Shown here: in pieces, positions 9,574 through 19,397 of the stretch
Numbering within the stretch: the stretch's first letter is position 1
How the letters are laid out: every line of letters begins with the position of its first letter
Origin: Cupriavidus necator N-1
GTDB lineage: Bacteria > Pseudomonadota > Gammaproteobacteria > Burkholderiales > Burkholderiaceae
Assembly (NCBI RefSeq): GCF_000219215.1
Contig: NC_015726.1
Span: forward strand, 186,001-250,000
Length of the DNA: 64,000 nucleotides
Reading direction: 5' to 3'
Translations under genes and position numbers: made by a program
Notes under the pieces: generated by a model
The model's input: only the letters and a program-made list of their open reading frames with translations
Database searches by the model: none
What the model was told of the DNA's origin: nothing

Positions 9574-9744
9574 ATGGCCAACAAGCAGCACGGCACCCGG
9601 CAGAAGCTGGTCTTTCGTGGGGATACGCGCCCCGCCAGGCCACCTGCTGTTCCCGCGCAGCGCCGTGATGCCCAGCCCCCGGCGCCAGCCAAGCCGGGGG
9701 TGCGCCGTCAGCCGCGCAAGCTGATCGGCTCTTCCGATTCCTGA
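9574..9744 (+). CDS. possible small basic protein
   Basis: A 56-codon open frame starting ATG at 9574, 45 bp after the copper chaperone stop. The product begins MANKQHGTRQKLVFRGD and is rich in Arg, Lys and Pro, with no hydrophobic segment. It overlaps the 3' end of the convergent LysR gene by 37 bp. No clear ribosome site is visible. It could be a real small protein or chance in GC-rich DNA; I lean only slightly towards real because the N-terminus looks protein-like. Confidence 0.35.
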   Translation: MANKQHGTRQKLVFRGDTRPARPPAVPAQRRDAQPPAPAKPGVRRQPRKLIGSSDS

Positions 9745-10643
9745 CTGGCCGCCGCGGCCAGTACGCGCTCGCGCAGCCAGGTGTGGGCGGGATCGGCTTC
9801 GGTGCGCTCGTGCCAGATCATGCTGAAGGTGAAGTCGTCCAGCGCAAACGGCGGCGCGAACACGGCGTAGCGCGGGTCTTCCTCCAGCGCGGCCAGGCTG
9901 CGCCGCGCCGTGGTCAGCACCAGGTTGGTCCCGGCGATCAGCGCCGGCGCCACGCTCCAGTGCGGCACCACGCAGGCGATCTTGCGCCGTCCCCCCAGCT
10001 TGGCCACCGCGGTGTCGATCGCGTCCATGCGTTCGCTGTGCGTGGCCACCAGCACGTGCGAGCGCGCCAGGTAGGCCACCTGGTCGAGCCGGCCAGTATC
10101 GCGCACGGTGGCGGCATCCACCGCGCAGGCATAGCTCTCGCAGAACAGCTCCGCGGATTTCACGCCTTCCGGCTGGTGGGTGAACACGCCCAGGGCCATG
10201 TCGATTTCGCCATCGGCCACCTGGGCGGTCATGCCTTCGCGGCTGGCTTGCGACACCACCAGGTCGATATTGGGCGCGGCCTTGCGCACCGCGCGCAGCA
10301 GCCGCGGCAGCACCACCAGCGCGCCGTAGTCGGACATGGCCAGCCGGAAGCTGCGCCGCGCGGTAGCCGGCTGGAAGCCGCTGGGCCCCAGCAGGATGCG
10401 CACCTGCGCCAGCGCCTCGGCCAGCGGGCCGGACAGCTCATGGGCGCGCGCGCTCAGCACCAGGCCGCCCTTGCCGCGCACCAGGATGGGATCGTCGAGC
10501 AGCTGCCGCAGCCGCCCGAGCGCGTGGCTGACCGCCGGCTGGCTCAGGTGCAGCCGCAGCGCGGCGCGGGAGATATGGCGCTCGGCCAGCAGTGCTTCGA
10601 GCACCACCAGCAGGTTGAGGTCGATTCCGCGTAGGCTATTCAT
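9708..10643 (-). CDS. LysR-family transcriptional regulator
   Basis: A 311-residue LTTR starting MNSLRGIDLNLLVVLEALL. The winged HTH (about 1-65) has the usual AALRLHLSQPAVSHALGRLR recognition region; the periplasmic-binding-like effector domain follows. The frame is open 19 codons further upstream, but that segment is AT-rich and unlike any LTTR, so 10643 is chosen. It is divergent from a YdcZ-family exporter, which is the likely target. The effector is unknown. Confidence 0.9.
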   Translation of the reverse strand: MNSLRGIDLNLLVVLEALLAERHISRAALRLHLSQPAVSHALGRLRQLLDDPILVRGKGGLVLSARAHELSGPLAEALAQVRILLGPSGFQPATARRSFRLAMSDYGALVVLPRLLRAVRKAAPNIDLVVSQASREGMTAQVADGEIDMALGVFTHQPEGVKSAELFCESYACAVDAATVRDTGRLDQVAYLARSHVLVATHSERMDAIDTAVAKLGGRRKIACVVPHWSVAPALIAGTNLVLTTARRSLAALEEDPRYAVFAPPFALDDFTFSMIWHERTEADPAHTWLRERVLAAAASQESEEPISLRG

Positions 10644-10736
10644 TCGGCGAATATTAAACGTACGAAAGCAGAATTGGAAATTCGCATTGCGATATTTCAA
10701 ACTGCCGGCACCGCATCTTGCCCTATGGAGCGCGTC

Positions 10737-11267
10737 ATGTCAGGCACCCAGTTGCCGTTTTCCCTCCCGGTTTCACTCTGGCTGCCGCTTGGTACGGCCG
10801 TGCTGGCCGGCGCGGCGATCCCTTTCCAGGCAGGCGCCAATGCCACCCTCGGGCGCACGCTCGGGCATCCGCTGTCGGCCACGCTGGTGTCGCTGCTGGT
10901 CAGCCTGGCGGCGCTGCTGCCCGTGCTGTGGCTGATGCGCGTGCCGCTGCCGGCGCCGTCGGCACTGGCGCGCGCGCCGGGCTGGCTCTGGATCGGCGGG
11001 GTGCTGGGGGTGTTCTATATCTCGGCCGCGCTGATGATGGCGCCCAGGCTGGGCGCCGCCGGCTTTATCGCCGCGGTGGTGGCGGGCCAGGTGCTGGCCG
11101 CGCTGCTGGTGGACCAGTTCGGGCTGGCCGGCTTTGCGGTGCGCGCGCTGACGCCGGCGCGGCTGGCGGGTGCGGCGCTGATCGTTGCGGGAATGCTGGT
11201 GATGCAGTGGGGCAGCGCGACGGCATCCGGGCCGGCGTCTCAGCCGGCGGCGGAATCGGGTTCCTGA
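10737..11267 (+). CDS. YdcZ/DUF606-family DMT membrane transporter
   Basis: A 176-residue, very hydrophobic protein with about five transmembrane helices, of the YdcZ (DUF606) branch of the drug/metabolite transporter superfamily. The N-terminus has the family PFQAGANATLGR motif in TM1. The start at 10737 is favoured by GGAG seven bases upstream; an in-frame ATG at 10725 is the alternative. It pairs divergently with a LysR gene and is probably regulated by it. Its last 28 bp overlap the 3' end of the convergent CWC gene. The substrate is unknown. Confidence 0.85.
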   Translation: MSGTQLPFSLPVSLWLPLGTAVLAGAAIPFQAGANATLGRTLGHPLSATLVSLLVSLAALLPVLWLMRVPLPAPSALARAPGWLWIGGVLGVFYISAALMMAPRLGAAGFIAAVVAGQVLAALLVDQFGLAGFAVRALTPARLAGAALIVAGMLVMQWGSATASGPASQPAAESGS

Positions 11268-11482
11268 GCGGGCTCCTGAGCGGCTTGCCGGCGCTCCGCC
11301 AGGCAGGCCGGACACAGGCAGTGCTGGCCCGGCACGATGCGCCGCGCCGGCAGCAGCGGCTGGCTGGCGCACCAGCACTCGGGCAGCCCCGCCACGTAGC
11401 CGCAGACAAAGCCCGCGCCGCAGTGGCTGCAATGTTCGACCGGGCGCGGCTGGCCGGTCAGCACGGCCGAGGCGTCGCTCAT
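11240..11482 (-). CDS. cysteine-rich CWC family protein
   Basis: An 80-residue protein with eight or so cysteines, including CSHCGAGFVCG, ECWCASQP and CLCPACL, the pattern of the cysteine-rich CWC family. It is likely a small zinc-binding protein of unknown role. The start MSDASAV is chosen because the region upstream in frame is low-complexity Pro/Arg-rich sequence. It overlaps the 3' end of the convergent transporter gene. Confidence 0.8.
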   Translation of the reverse strand: MSDASAVLTGQPRPVEHCSHCGAGFVCGYVAGLPECWCASQPLLPARRIVPGQHCLCPACLAERRQAAQEPAQEPDSAAG

Positions 11483-12755
<1,273 letters not shown>

Positions 12756-12763
12756 GCGGAGCC

Positions 12764-12797
12764 TCGGGGCGGTGCCGGCAGCGGCCGGCCGCCCCGA
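12764..12797 (+). terminator. GC-rich hairpin after argB
   Basis: A perfect 9-bp stem, TCGGGGCGG (12764-12772) with CCGCCCCGA (12789-12797), begins 9 bp after the argB stop. It lacks a T-tract, so it may attenuate or stabilise the message rather than terminate. Confidence 0.4.
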
Positions 12798-12817
12798 TCA
12801 TCCCATCACCCTCCGAG

Positions 12818-13765
12818 TTGCCCGGCGTGCCTTCCAGTCTTCCTTCTCCGCGCCGTGTCCGCGCTCGCCTCTGCCGCCGCCCCGCGGGCAATACCTCGGG
12901 CGATACGGTCTGGCTGTTCGATCTCGACAACACCCTGCACGACGCCTCGCACGCGATCTTCCCGGCCATCAACCGGCTGATGACCGACTACGTGGCGCGC
13001 GTGCTCGGCTGCGACGAGGCCACCGCCAGCCGCGTGCGCGTGGACTACTGGCAGCGCTACGGCGCCACGCTGCTCGGCATGATCCGGCACCACGGCGTGG
13101 ATCCGGCTGACTTCCTGCGCGCCGCGCATGAATTCCCGGAGCTGGCCGACATGGTGCGGGTGCGGCGCGGGCTGGCCGCGCACCTGCGGCGCCTGCCGGG
13201 GCGCAAGATCCTGGTCACCAATGCGCCACAGGACTACGCGCGGGCGGTGCTGGAGATAGCGGGCATACGGCACTGCTTCGAGCGCGTGGTGGCAATCGAG
13301 CAGATGTGGGTGCATGGCCACCTGCGGCCCAAGCCGGACCGCCGCATGCTGCGCCGGCTGCTGGTGCAGACCCGCATTGCCCCGCATCGCGCGGTGCTGG
13401 TGGAAGACACCGTGTCGCACCTGAAGCGCTATGCCGGCACTGGCATCCGCACCGCCTGGGTGACGGGCTACCTGCGCACGATCGCGCCATCGCGCCCGCA
13501 TGAGGTGCCCGCGGTGCGCGACGACGGCAGCCGGCGCGATGCCGCGGTACGCTCGACACTGGAGGCAGAGGACCGGCGCCATGTCGGCCATGCCGCGCAG
13601 GAGCAGTCGGTGACGCTGGTGGCCGCGGAGACCCAGGCACCGCAGGCGCAGCCCGACAACGTGCCGCGCGTGCGCGCCCGCGTGCCGAACCGGCCGGCCT
13701 ATGTGAACATAAAAGTACAATCGATGCATCAACTCCAACGACGAATGCGGAGAATCGGGTCATGA
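12818..13765 (+). CDS. HAD-family pyrimidine 5'-nucleotidase
   Basis: A haloacid dehalogenase-superfamily phosphatase of the SDT1-like pyrimidine 5'-nucleotidase group. Motif I is FDLDNTLHD, followed by the alpha-helical cap, a motif II threonine (LVTNAPQ) and the acidic motif VEDTVSHL. The start is TTG at 12818 or GTG at 12827; no good ribosome site separates them. About 80 C-terminal residues after the HAD core are low-complexity and charged. The stop overlaps slmA by 4 bp, so the two are co-translated, as commonly seen in this order: argB, nucleotidase, slmA. Confidence 0.85.
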   Translation: MPGVPSSLPSPRRVRARLCRRPAGNTSGDTVWLFDLDNTLHDASHAIFPAINRLMTDYVARVLGCDEATASRVRVDYWQRYGATLLGMIRHHGVDPADFLRAAHEFPELADMVRVRRGLAAHLRRLPGRKILVTNAPQDYARAVLEIAGIRHCFERVVAIEQMWVHGHLRPKPDRRMLRRLLVQTRIAPHRAVLVEDTVSHLKRYAGTGIRTAWVTGYLRTIAPSRPHEVPAVRDDGSRRDAAVRSTLEAEDRRHVGHAAQEQSVTLVAAETQAPQAQPDNVPRVRARVPNRPAYVNIKVQSMHQLQRRMRRIGS

Positions 13766-14433
13766 CGCAAAGCAACGGGCGCGAGCCGGAGGCGGTCATT
13801 TCAGGCAGTGCGCAGGATGCGCAGGACGGAGGCCAGCCGCCCGCCACGCCGGCGCGCAAGCGCCCGCGCCCGGGCGAGCGCCGCGTGCAGATCCTGCAGA
13901 CGCTGGCCACCATGCTGGAGCACCCGCGCGGGGAGAAGATCACGACGGCCGCGCTGGCTGCGCGCCTGAGCGTGTCCGAGGCGGCGCTGTACCGCCATTT
14001 CGCCAGCAAGGCGCAGATGTACGAGGGCCTGATCGGCTTTATCGAGCAGACCGTGTTTGGCCTGATCAACCAGATCACCGACAAGGAAGAGCACGGCCTG
14101 CGCCAGGCCCACGCCATCGTGCGCATGCTGCTGTCGTTTGCCGAGAAGAACCCGGGCATGACGCGCGTGCTGACCGGCGAGGCGCTGGTGGGCGAGCACG
14201 AGCGCCTGCAGGAACGCATCAACCAGCTGGTGGACCGCATCGAGGCCTCGCTGCGCCAGTGCCTGAAGATGGCGGTGACGCAGGCCGCGTTCCCCGCGGA
14301 TGCCGACATCCCGGCGCGCGCGGCGCTGATCATGGCGGCGGTGCAGGGACAGTGGCACCGCTATGCCAAGAGCGGCTTCCGCAAGTCGCCGTCGGACCAT
14401 GCCGAGGCGCACCTGCGGGTCTTGCTGAGCTGA
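13762..14433 (+). CDS. slmA: nucleoid occlusion factor SlmA (TetR family)
   Basis: A 223-residue TetR-type DNA-binding protein. The segment GERRVQILQTLATMLEHP, then ITTAALAARLSVSEAALYRHFASKA, is characteristic of SlmA, which binds dispersed chromosomal sites and blocks FtsZ assembly over the nucleoid. An N-terminal tail of about 30 residues precedes the HTH. It overlaps the upstream HAD gene by 4 bp. A local TetR regulator is less likely given the motif match. Confidence 0.88.
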   Translation: MTQSNGREPEAVISGSAQDAQDGGQPPATPARKRPRPGERRVQILQTLATMLEHPRGEKITTAALAARLSVSEAALYRHFASKAQMYEGLIGFIEQTVFGLINQITDKEEHGLRQAHAIVRMLLSFAEKNPGMTRVLTGEALVGEHERLQERINQLVDRIEASLRQCLKMAVTQAAFPADADIPARAALIMAAVQGQWHRYAKSGFRKSPSDHAEAHLRVLLS

Positions 14434-14458
14434 AAACAACACGCCGGGCCGATTGCTC

Positions 14459-14464
14459 TATAAT
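14459..14464 (+). promoter_or_regulatory. -10 box of the metX leader
   Basis: A perfect TATAAT whose expected start site (about 14471) coincides with the first base of the SAM-II-like aptamer. No clear -35 hexamer lies 16-18 bp upstream. Confidence 0.7.
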
Positions 14465-14470
14465 TGCCCG

Positions 14471-14557
14471 GTCGCGCCGATTTGATGACTGGCTTGCGGG
14501 CGCGCGGCAGCCAAGGGACCAAGTTCCGGGTTGCCACTATAAATGCGGCTAAAGAGG
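14471..14557 (+). ncRNA. SAM-II-like riboswitch upstream of metX
   Basis: The element matches the SAM-II (SAM-alpha) pattern. P1 is CGCGCC (14473-14478) with GGCGCG (14499-14504), enclosing the conserved loop start GATTTGA. The conserved 3' segment AAATGCGGCTAAAG (14541-14554) can pair back to TTGCG in the P1 loop to form the pseudoknot. Between these lies an accessory 7-bp hairpin, GGCAGCC (14506-14512) with GGTTGCC (14529-14535), longer than in the minimal SAM-II. It is the leader of metX, a classical SAM-II target. Recognition is by eye against the remembered consensus. Confidence 0.8.
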
Positions 14558-14631
14558 TTGGGTCGGCGCCCCATGCCACCACGGTAGTGGATGGCGCCGG
14601 CACGCGGAATCCCGCAAGGAATCCAGTGAAT

Positions 14632-14681
14632 CCCGACTTGGCTGCGACGCTTCAAAACGCAAATGCCGGTCGGGTTTTTTT
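14632..14681 (+). terminator. intrinsic terminator inside the metX leader
   Basis: CCCGAC-tt-GGC (14632-14642) pairs with GCC-g-GTCGGG (14665-14674), followed by seven T residues (14675-14681). It lies between the SAM-II-like aptamer and the metX start codon, so it could stop transcription before metX. GGGTCGG (14560-14566), just after the aptamer, can pair with CCGACTT (14633-14639) as an alternative helix. Confidence 0.75.
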
Positions 14682-14708
14682 ATGCCCGTTCGCCACGGGC
14701 CGGATTCC

Positions 14709-15890
14709 ATGACTGATGTCGCCCTGCCGACCGCCACGCCTGCCGCGTTCGACCTGCCGCCCGATTCGGTCGGCGTGGTCACGCCGCAGCGCATGCACTT
14801 TGCCGAGCCGCTGAAGCTGCGCAACGGCTCGTCCATTGCCGGCTACGACCTGATGGTCGAGACCTATGGCACGCTCAATGCGGCCCGCTCCAACGCGGTG
14901 CTGGTGTGCCACGCGCTCAATGCCTCGCACCATGTGGCCGGCGTCTATGCCGAAGACCCGCGCGACGTGGGCTGGTGGGACAACATGGTCGGGCCCGGCA
15001 AGCCGCTCGATACCAATCGCTTCTTCGTCATCGGCGTCAATAACCTGGGCTCGTGCTTCGGCTCGACCGGGCCGATGAGCCTGAACCCGGCCACCGGTGC
15101 GCCCTACGGCGCGGCGTTTCCGGTGGTGACGGTGGAAGACTGGGTCAATGCGCAGGCGCGCGTGGCCGATGCGTTCGGCATCACGCAATTCGCCGCGGTG
15201 ATGGGCGGCAGCCTGGGCGGCATGCAGGCGGTGGCCTGGAGCCTGATGTACCCGGACCGCCTGCGCCACTGCATCGTGGTCGCGTCCACGCCCAAGCTGT
15301 CGGCGCAGAACATCGCTTTCAACGAGGTCGCGCGCAGCGCCATCCTGTCCGACCCCGACTTCCACGGCGGCAACTACTACGCGCATGGCGTCAAGCCCAA
15401 GCGCGGCCTGCGCGTGGCGCGCATGATCGGCCATATCACCTACCTGTCGGACGAGGACATGGCCGAGAAATTCGGCCGCGAGCTGAAGACCGACGACATC
15501 CGCTTCTCGTTCGATGTCGAGTTCCAGGTGGAGAGCTATCTGCGCTACCAGGGCGACAAGTTCGCCGAGTACTTCGACGCCAACACCTACCTGCTGATCA
15601 CGCGCGCGCTCGACTACTTTGACCCGGCGCTGGCCTTCGGCGGCGACCTGACGCGCGCGATGGCGCAGACCCAGGCGAGCTTCCTGGTGGCGAGCTTCGG
15701 CACCGACTGGCGCTTTGCGCCCAGCCGCAGCCGCGAGCTGGTGAAGGCGCTGCTGGACAACAAGCGCCCGGTCTCGTACGCCGAGATCGACGCGCCGCAC
15801 GGCCACGATGCCTTCCTGCTCGACGACCCGCGCTATCACAACCTGATGCGCGCCTACTACGACCGCATCGCAGAGGAGATCGGCGCATGA
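14709..15890 (+). CDS. metX: homoserine O-acyltransferase MetX
   Basis: A 393-residue alpha/beta-hydrolase-fold acyltransferase for the first committed step of methionine synthesis. The nucleophile motif is MGGSLGGMQ (S168), with the catalytic histidine H366 in DAPHGHDAF and conserved [13 protein letters not shown]. Many proteobacterial MetX enzymes use succinyl-CoA (MetXS) rather than acetyl-CoA; I cannot decide from sequence by eye. The start at 14709 lies in a leader carrying a SAM-II-like riboswitch and a terminator. It overlaps metW by 4 bp. Confidence 0.96.
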   Translation: MTDVALPTATPAAFDLPPDSVGVVTPQRMHFAEPLKLRNGSSIAGYDLMVETYGTLNAARSNAVLVCHALNASHHVAGVYAEDPRDVGWWDNMVGPGKPLDTNRFFVIGVNNLGSCFGSTGPMSLNPATGAPYGAAFPVVTVEDWVNAQARVADAFGITQFAAVMGGSLGGMQAVAWSLMYPDRLRHCIVVASTPKLSAQNIAFNEVARSAILSDPDFHGGNYYAHGVKPKRGLRVARMIGHITYLSDEDMAEKFGRELKTDDIRFSFDVEFQVESYLRYQGDKFAEYFDANTYLLITRALDYFDPALAFGGDLTRAMAQTQASFLVASFGTDWRFAPSRSRELVKALLDNKRPVSYAEIDAPHGHDAFLLDDPRYHNLMRAYYDRIAEEIGA

Positions 15891-16498
15891 ACGCCCTGGC
15901 CAATCCCAATATCCTGGCGCTGCGCCCCGACTTCCGCGCAATCGCGCGCTGGATCGAACCCAACTCCACCGTGCTCGACCTGGGCTGCGGCGACGGCAGC
16001 CTGCTGCGCGTGCTGCAGGACGAGCTCGACGTGCAGGCCTACGGCATCGAGATCCGCGACGAAGGCGTGCTGGCGTGCGCGCAGAAGGGCGTGCATGTCA
16101 TCCAGCAGAACCTGGAAGGCGGCCTGGCGCTGTTCGAGGACAAGAGCTTCGACACGGTGATCCTGTCGCAGACGCTGCAGACCATCCACAACACCGCGCA
16201 GGTGCTGCGCGACACGCTGCGGGTGGGGCGCGAGTGCATCGTGTCGTTCCCGAACTTCGGCTACTGGCCGCACCGGCTGTCGGTGTTCCGCGGCCGCATG
16301 CCGGTGTCGGAATCGTTGCCCTACCAGTGGTACAACACGCCCAACGTGCGTGTGCTGACCATCAGCGACTTCGAGGCGCTGGCGCCCAAGGTCGGCCTGC
16401 GCGTGATCGACCGAGTGGTGATGCACGAGGGCGTGACCGTCAACTGGGGCGGCAACTGGCGCGGCAGCCTGGCGGTGTACCGGGTCTGCGCGGCCTGA
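15887..16498 (+). CDS. metW: methionine biosynthesis protein MetW
   Basis: A 203-residue class I SAM-dependent methyltransferase-fold protein with motif [13 protein letters not shown] (about 30-41). MetW is coupled to metX by a 4-bp overlap and in the family supports MetX activity in homoserine acylation; its biochemical role is less defined. [13 protein letters not shown] at the C-terminus is a conserved MetW ending. It is under the same leader control as metX. The adjacent LysR gene abuts tail to tail with no intergenic base. Confidence 0.95.
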   Translation: MNALANPNILALRPDFRAIARWIEPNSTVLDLGCGDGSLLRVLQDELDVQAYGIEIRDEGVLACAQKGVHVIQQNLEGGLALFEDKSFDTVILSQTLQTIHNTAQVLRDTLRVGRECIVSFPNFGYWPHRLSVFRGRMPVSESLPYQWYNTPNVRVLTISDFEALAPKVGLRVIDRVVMHEGVTVNWGGNWRGSLAVYRVCAA

Positions 16499-17413
16499 TC
16501 AGGCTGGCGCGTCGGCGGCCGTGGCTGCAAGGTGATCGACAAAGGCGCGCACCTTGGGCGGTACATGCCGTGTGGGCGTGTAGACCGCGTAGGCCGTGCC
16601 GATGTAGGGCTCGAGGATGTCCCAGTCGGCCAGCACGGTGACGACCCGGCCCTGGTCCAGGGCATCGCCCAATGAGAAGTCCGGCACCAGCCCGATGCCG
16701 GCATCGCGTTCCACCATGCTCATGATCGCCAGGCTGTTGTTCAGCGTCAGGCGCGGCGGGATGCGCACCTCCACTTTCTCGCCGCCGGCGTGGTGGCGCA
16801 TGGTCCAGCGCTCGCCGAAGTTGCCGTAGCCCAGGTACAGGCAGCGTGCGGCGGGCAGGTCGGCGGGCGTGGCCGGCGTGCCGTGGCGGGCCAGGTAGCC
16901 GGGCGAGGCCACCAGCCGGTAGCGCACCTCGCGCAGCGGGCGCGCGGCCAGCCCGGGCGCCAGTTCGCGCGCGATGCGTACGGCCACGTCCATCCCTTCC
17001 TCGACCAGGTCGACCATGCGGTCGGCCAGCGTCAGCTGCAGGTCCAGCCCCGGGTATTTGGCCAGCAGCGCCGGCAGCCGCGGCGCCAGCCAGGCCTGCC
17101 CGAACGAGACCGGAGCGCTCACGCGCAGCACGCCGTGCGGCGTGCCGCCGTGCTCGCCGGCGAGCGCGGTGACCTCGCGCGCGGCGGCGGTCATGCGGGC
17201 GCAGGCAGCGTAGACCGACTGGCCCAGCTCAGTCAGCGCAAAGGCGCGCGTGGTCCGCTGCAGCAGGCTGGCACCGAGCGTGGCTTCCAGGCGGGAGACG
17301 TGCCGGCTGACCGCCGATGGGGTCATGCCCAGGTCGAGCGCGGCGGCCGAGAAGCTGCCGCACTCGACCACGCGTGCAAACACGGCCATCGCATTAAGTG
17401 GCATATCCGGCAT
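16499..17413 (-). CDS. LysR-family transcriptional regulator
   Basis: A 304-residue LTTR with the N-terminal winged HTH LDLGMTPSAVSRHVSRLEATLG (about 27-48) and a CrgA-like effector domain (the ARPLREVRYRLVASP block). The start could be 17413 or the second Met at 17404. Divergent from an EamA exporter across 110 bp holding an LTTR-type dyad, so autoregulation and control of the exporter are expected. Its stop codon directly abuts that of metW. Confidence 0.92.
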   Translation of the reverse strand: MPDMPLNAMAVFARVVECGSFSAAALDLGMTPSAVSRHVSRLEATLGASLLQRTTRAFALTELGQSVYAACARMTAAAREVTALAGEHGGTPHGVLRVSAPVSFGQAWLAPRLPALLAKYPGLDLQLTLADRMVDLVEEGMDVAVRIARELAPGLAARPLREVRYRLVASPGYLARHGTPATPADLPAARCLYLGYGNFGERWTMRHHAGGEKVEVRIPPRLTLNNSLAIMSMVERDAGIGLVPDFSLGDALDQGRVVTVLADWDILEPYIGTAYAVYTPTRHVPPKVRAFVDHLAATAADAPA

Positions 17414-17428
17414 TGCGCGTCCCCATCC

Positions 17429-17445
17429 TTTGACTTCAGATCAAA
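17429..17445. promoter_or_regulatory. candidate LysR binding site
   Basis: TTTGA-CTTCAGA-TCAAA is a dyad that fits the LysR T-N11-A rule, 15 bp upstream of the LysR start and between the divergent LysR and EamA genes. Confidence 0.55.
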
Positions 17446-17523
17446 TACTAATTGAGCGACGACGGGATTGTTGAGCAGATTGCATGATGGAACAATGCAG
17501 CCATTGTCTGACCGGAGTCCGTC

Positions 17524-18411
17524 ATGCCCTCGCAACAACCCTTGCCAGGTGGCGCCTGGCGCATGGTAGCGGCCATGCTGCTGTCTGGCACCATCGGCTG
17601 GTTCGTGGTCACCAGCGGCCAACCGCCGCTCGATGTGGTTTTCTTCCGCTGCCTGTTCGGCGGCGCTGCGCTGCTGGGCGTGCTGACGCTGCAGCGCGGC
17701 TGGGTGCGGATGACCCGTGCGCAGCTTGGCTGGCTGGTGCTGGGCGGCGTCACGCTGGTGCTCAACTGGCTGGCGCTGTTCTCGGCGTATGCGTACAGCG
17801 GCATCGCCATTGCCACGGTGGTCTACCACACCCAGCCGTTCTTCCTGCTGATGCTGACCTCGGTGATCCAGCGCGAGCCGTTCCCGTTCGCGCGGCTGCC
17901 ATGGCTGGTGCTGGCCTTTGCCGGGGTGATGCTGATCACCGGGCTGGAGCATGGCGCCACTGGCACTGCGATGCTGGCCGGCATCGGTCTGGGCCTGCTG
18001 GCCGCACTGCTGTATGCGGTGACGACCCTGGCCACGCGCCGGCTGCAGGCCATCCCGCCAGGCCAGATTGCCGGGCTGCAGATGGTGCTGGGCGTGTTGA
18101 TGCTGGCACCACTGGCGCATCCTGCTGCGGGCAGCTATGGCACCGGCACCTGGGCCGCGCTGCTGGCGCTGGGGCTGGTGCATACGGGCGTGATGTACAC
18201 GCTACTGTATGGCGCCTTCCAGCGCCTTACCGTGGTGTCGATCGCCACGCTGTCCTTTATCTATCCGCTGGTGGCGATCGTGATCGACGTGATGGTGTTC
18301 GGCGTGGTGCTGGGGCCGCTGCAGATCGCCGGCATGGCGCTGGTGCTGCTGGGCGTGGTCGCCAACCAACTGGGCTGGAGCCTGCCGCTGCGGCGGCGGG
18401 CGCAAGGCTGA
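17524..18411 (+). CDS. EamA-family DMT transporter (10 TM)
   Basis: A 295-residue inner-membrane protein with two EamA repeats and about ten transmembrane helices, of the RhaT/YdcO-type drug/metabolite exporter group. GTIGWFVVTSGQPPLDVVFFR in TM1-TM2 and AYSGIAIATVVYHTQPF are typical. The divergent LysR neighbour is its probable regulator. The substrate is unknown; amino acids or metabolites are typical for the family. Confidence 0.9.
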   Translation: MPSQQPLPGGAWRMVAAMLLSGTIGWFVVTSGQPPLDVVFFRCLFGGAALLGVLTLQRGWVRMTRAQLGWLVLGGVTLVLNWLALFSAYAYSGIAIATVVYHTQPFFLLMLTSVIQREPFPFARLPWLVLAFAGVMLITGLEHGATGTAMLAGIGLGLLAALLYAVTTLATRRLQAIPPGQIAGLQMVLGVLMLAPLAHPAAGSYGTGTWAALLALGLVHTGVMYTLLYGAFQRLTVVSIATLSFIYPLVAIVIDVMVFGVVLGPLQIAGMALVLLGVVANQLGWSLPLRRRAQG

Positions 18412-18535
18412 TGCGGGTGCGACGGTGCCAGCGGCTGGAGGACTGCCGTCTTGACCCGAACGCTGACTACGGTTAGTGTAGGCAGTGGATCGAACGATCG
18501 TGCTATTCCCTGCGAGTCACCAACCCATACCAGCC

Positions 18536-19384
18536 ATGTCCACTGCGCCCCAGACCCAGGCGGCCACTGCCGCCAGCCCGCTCCATCCCTTTGACGACGC
18601 GCTGGCGCTGGAGCCGGCCGGCGGCCACCGCTTCCTGGGCCGCACCACGCCCGAGTACTGGAACATGATCGGCCCGTTCGGCGGTATCACCGCCGCCACG
18701 CTGCTGCAGGCGGCGCTGGACCATCCGCAGCGCCTGGGCGACCCGGTCTCGCTGACGGTCAACTTTGCCGGGCCGATCGCCGAGGGGCCGTTCGAGATCG
18801 AGGCGCGCCCGGTGCGCACCAACCGCTCGACCCAGCACTGGACGCTGGAGTTGCGCCAGGGCGATGCCGTGGCCACCACTGCCACCGCCATGTTTGCGGT
18901 GCGCCGCGAGACCTGGGCCTGCGGCGAGGCGCTGATGCCGGAGGTGCCAGCGGCCGACACCCTCCCGGTCATGAGCGGGTTTGCGCCGGTGCGCTGGCTC
19001 AAGTCCTACGACATGCGCCCGGTGCGCGGCGCCAAGCCGGCCACCGAGGCCGGCACCGAGCACCCGGACAGCCTGACGCAGTTCTGGCTGCGCGACGCGC
19101 CGGCGCGCACGCCGGACTTCGCCGCGCTGGCGGCCTGGGCCGACAGCTTCTACCCGCGCATCTTCCTCAAGCGCGCGGGCTTCGTGCCGGCCGGCACGGT
19201 GTCGATGACCACCTATTTCCATGCCGATGCGGCCACGCTGGCCGCGCTGGGCGACAGCCACGTGCTGGCCAGCGCGCAGGCGCAGGTGTTCAGGCAGGGC
19301 TTCTTCGACCAGCGCGCGCAGCTATGGAGCGCCCGCGGCGAGCTGATCGCCAGCTCGCACCAGATCGTCTACTACAAGGAATGA
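18536..19384 (+). CDS. acyl-CoA thioesterase domain protein (TesB-like hotdog)
   Basis: A 282-residue double-hotdog thioesterase of the TesB/4HBT_3 type: GPFGGITAATLLQAAL is the central helix of the first hotdog, and GLDP-like sequence in the second is replaced by SFYPRIFLKR. It probably hydrolyses acyl-CoA to free acid and CoA. The start MSTAPQ at 18536 is chosen because the upstream in-frame stretch lacks homology and a ribosome site. It is convergent with ampG, 13 bp apart. Confidence 0.8.
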   Translation: MSTAPQTQAATAASPLHPFDDALALEPAGGHRFLGRTTPEYWNMIGPFGGITAATLLQAALDHPQRLGDPVSLTVNFAGPIAEGPFEIEARPVRTNRSTQHWTLELRQGDAVATTATAMFAVRRETWACGEALMPEVPAADTLPVMSGFAPVRWLKSYDMRPVRGAKPATEAGTEHPDSLTQFWLRDAPARTPDFAALAAWADSFYPRIFLKRAGFVPAGTVSMTTYFHADAATLAALGDSHVLASAQAQVFRQGFFDQRAQLWSARGELIASSHQIVYYKE

Positions 19385-19397
19385 GGCAGGCGCGGGC

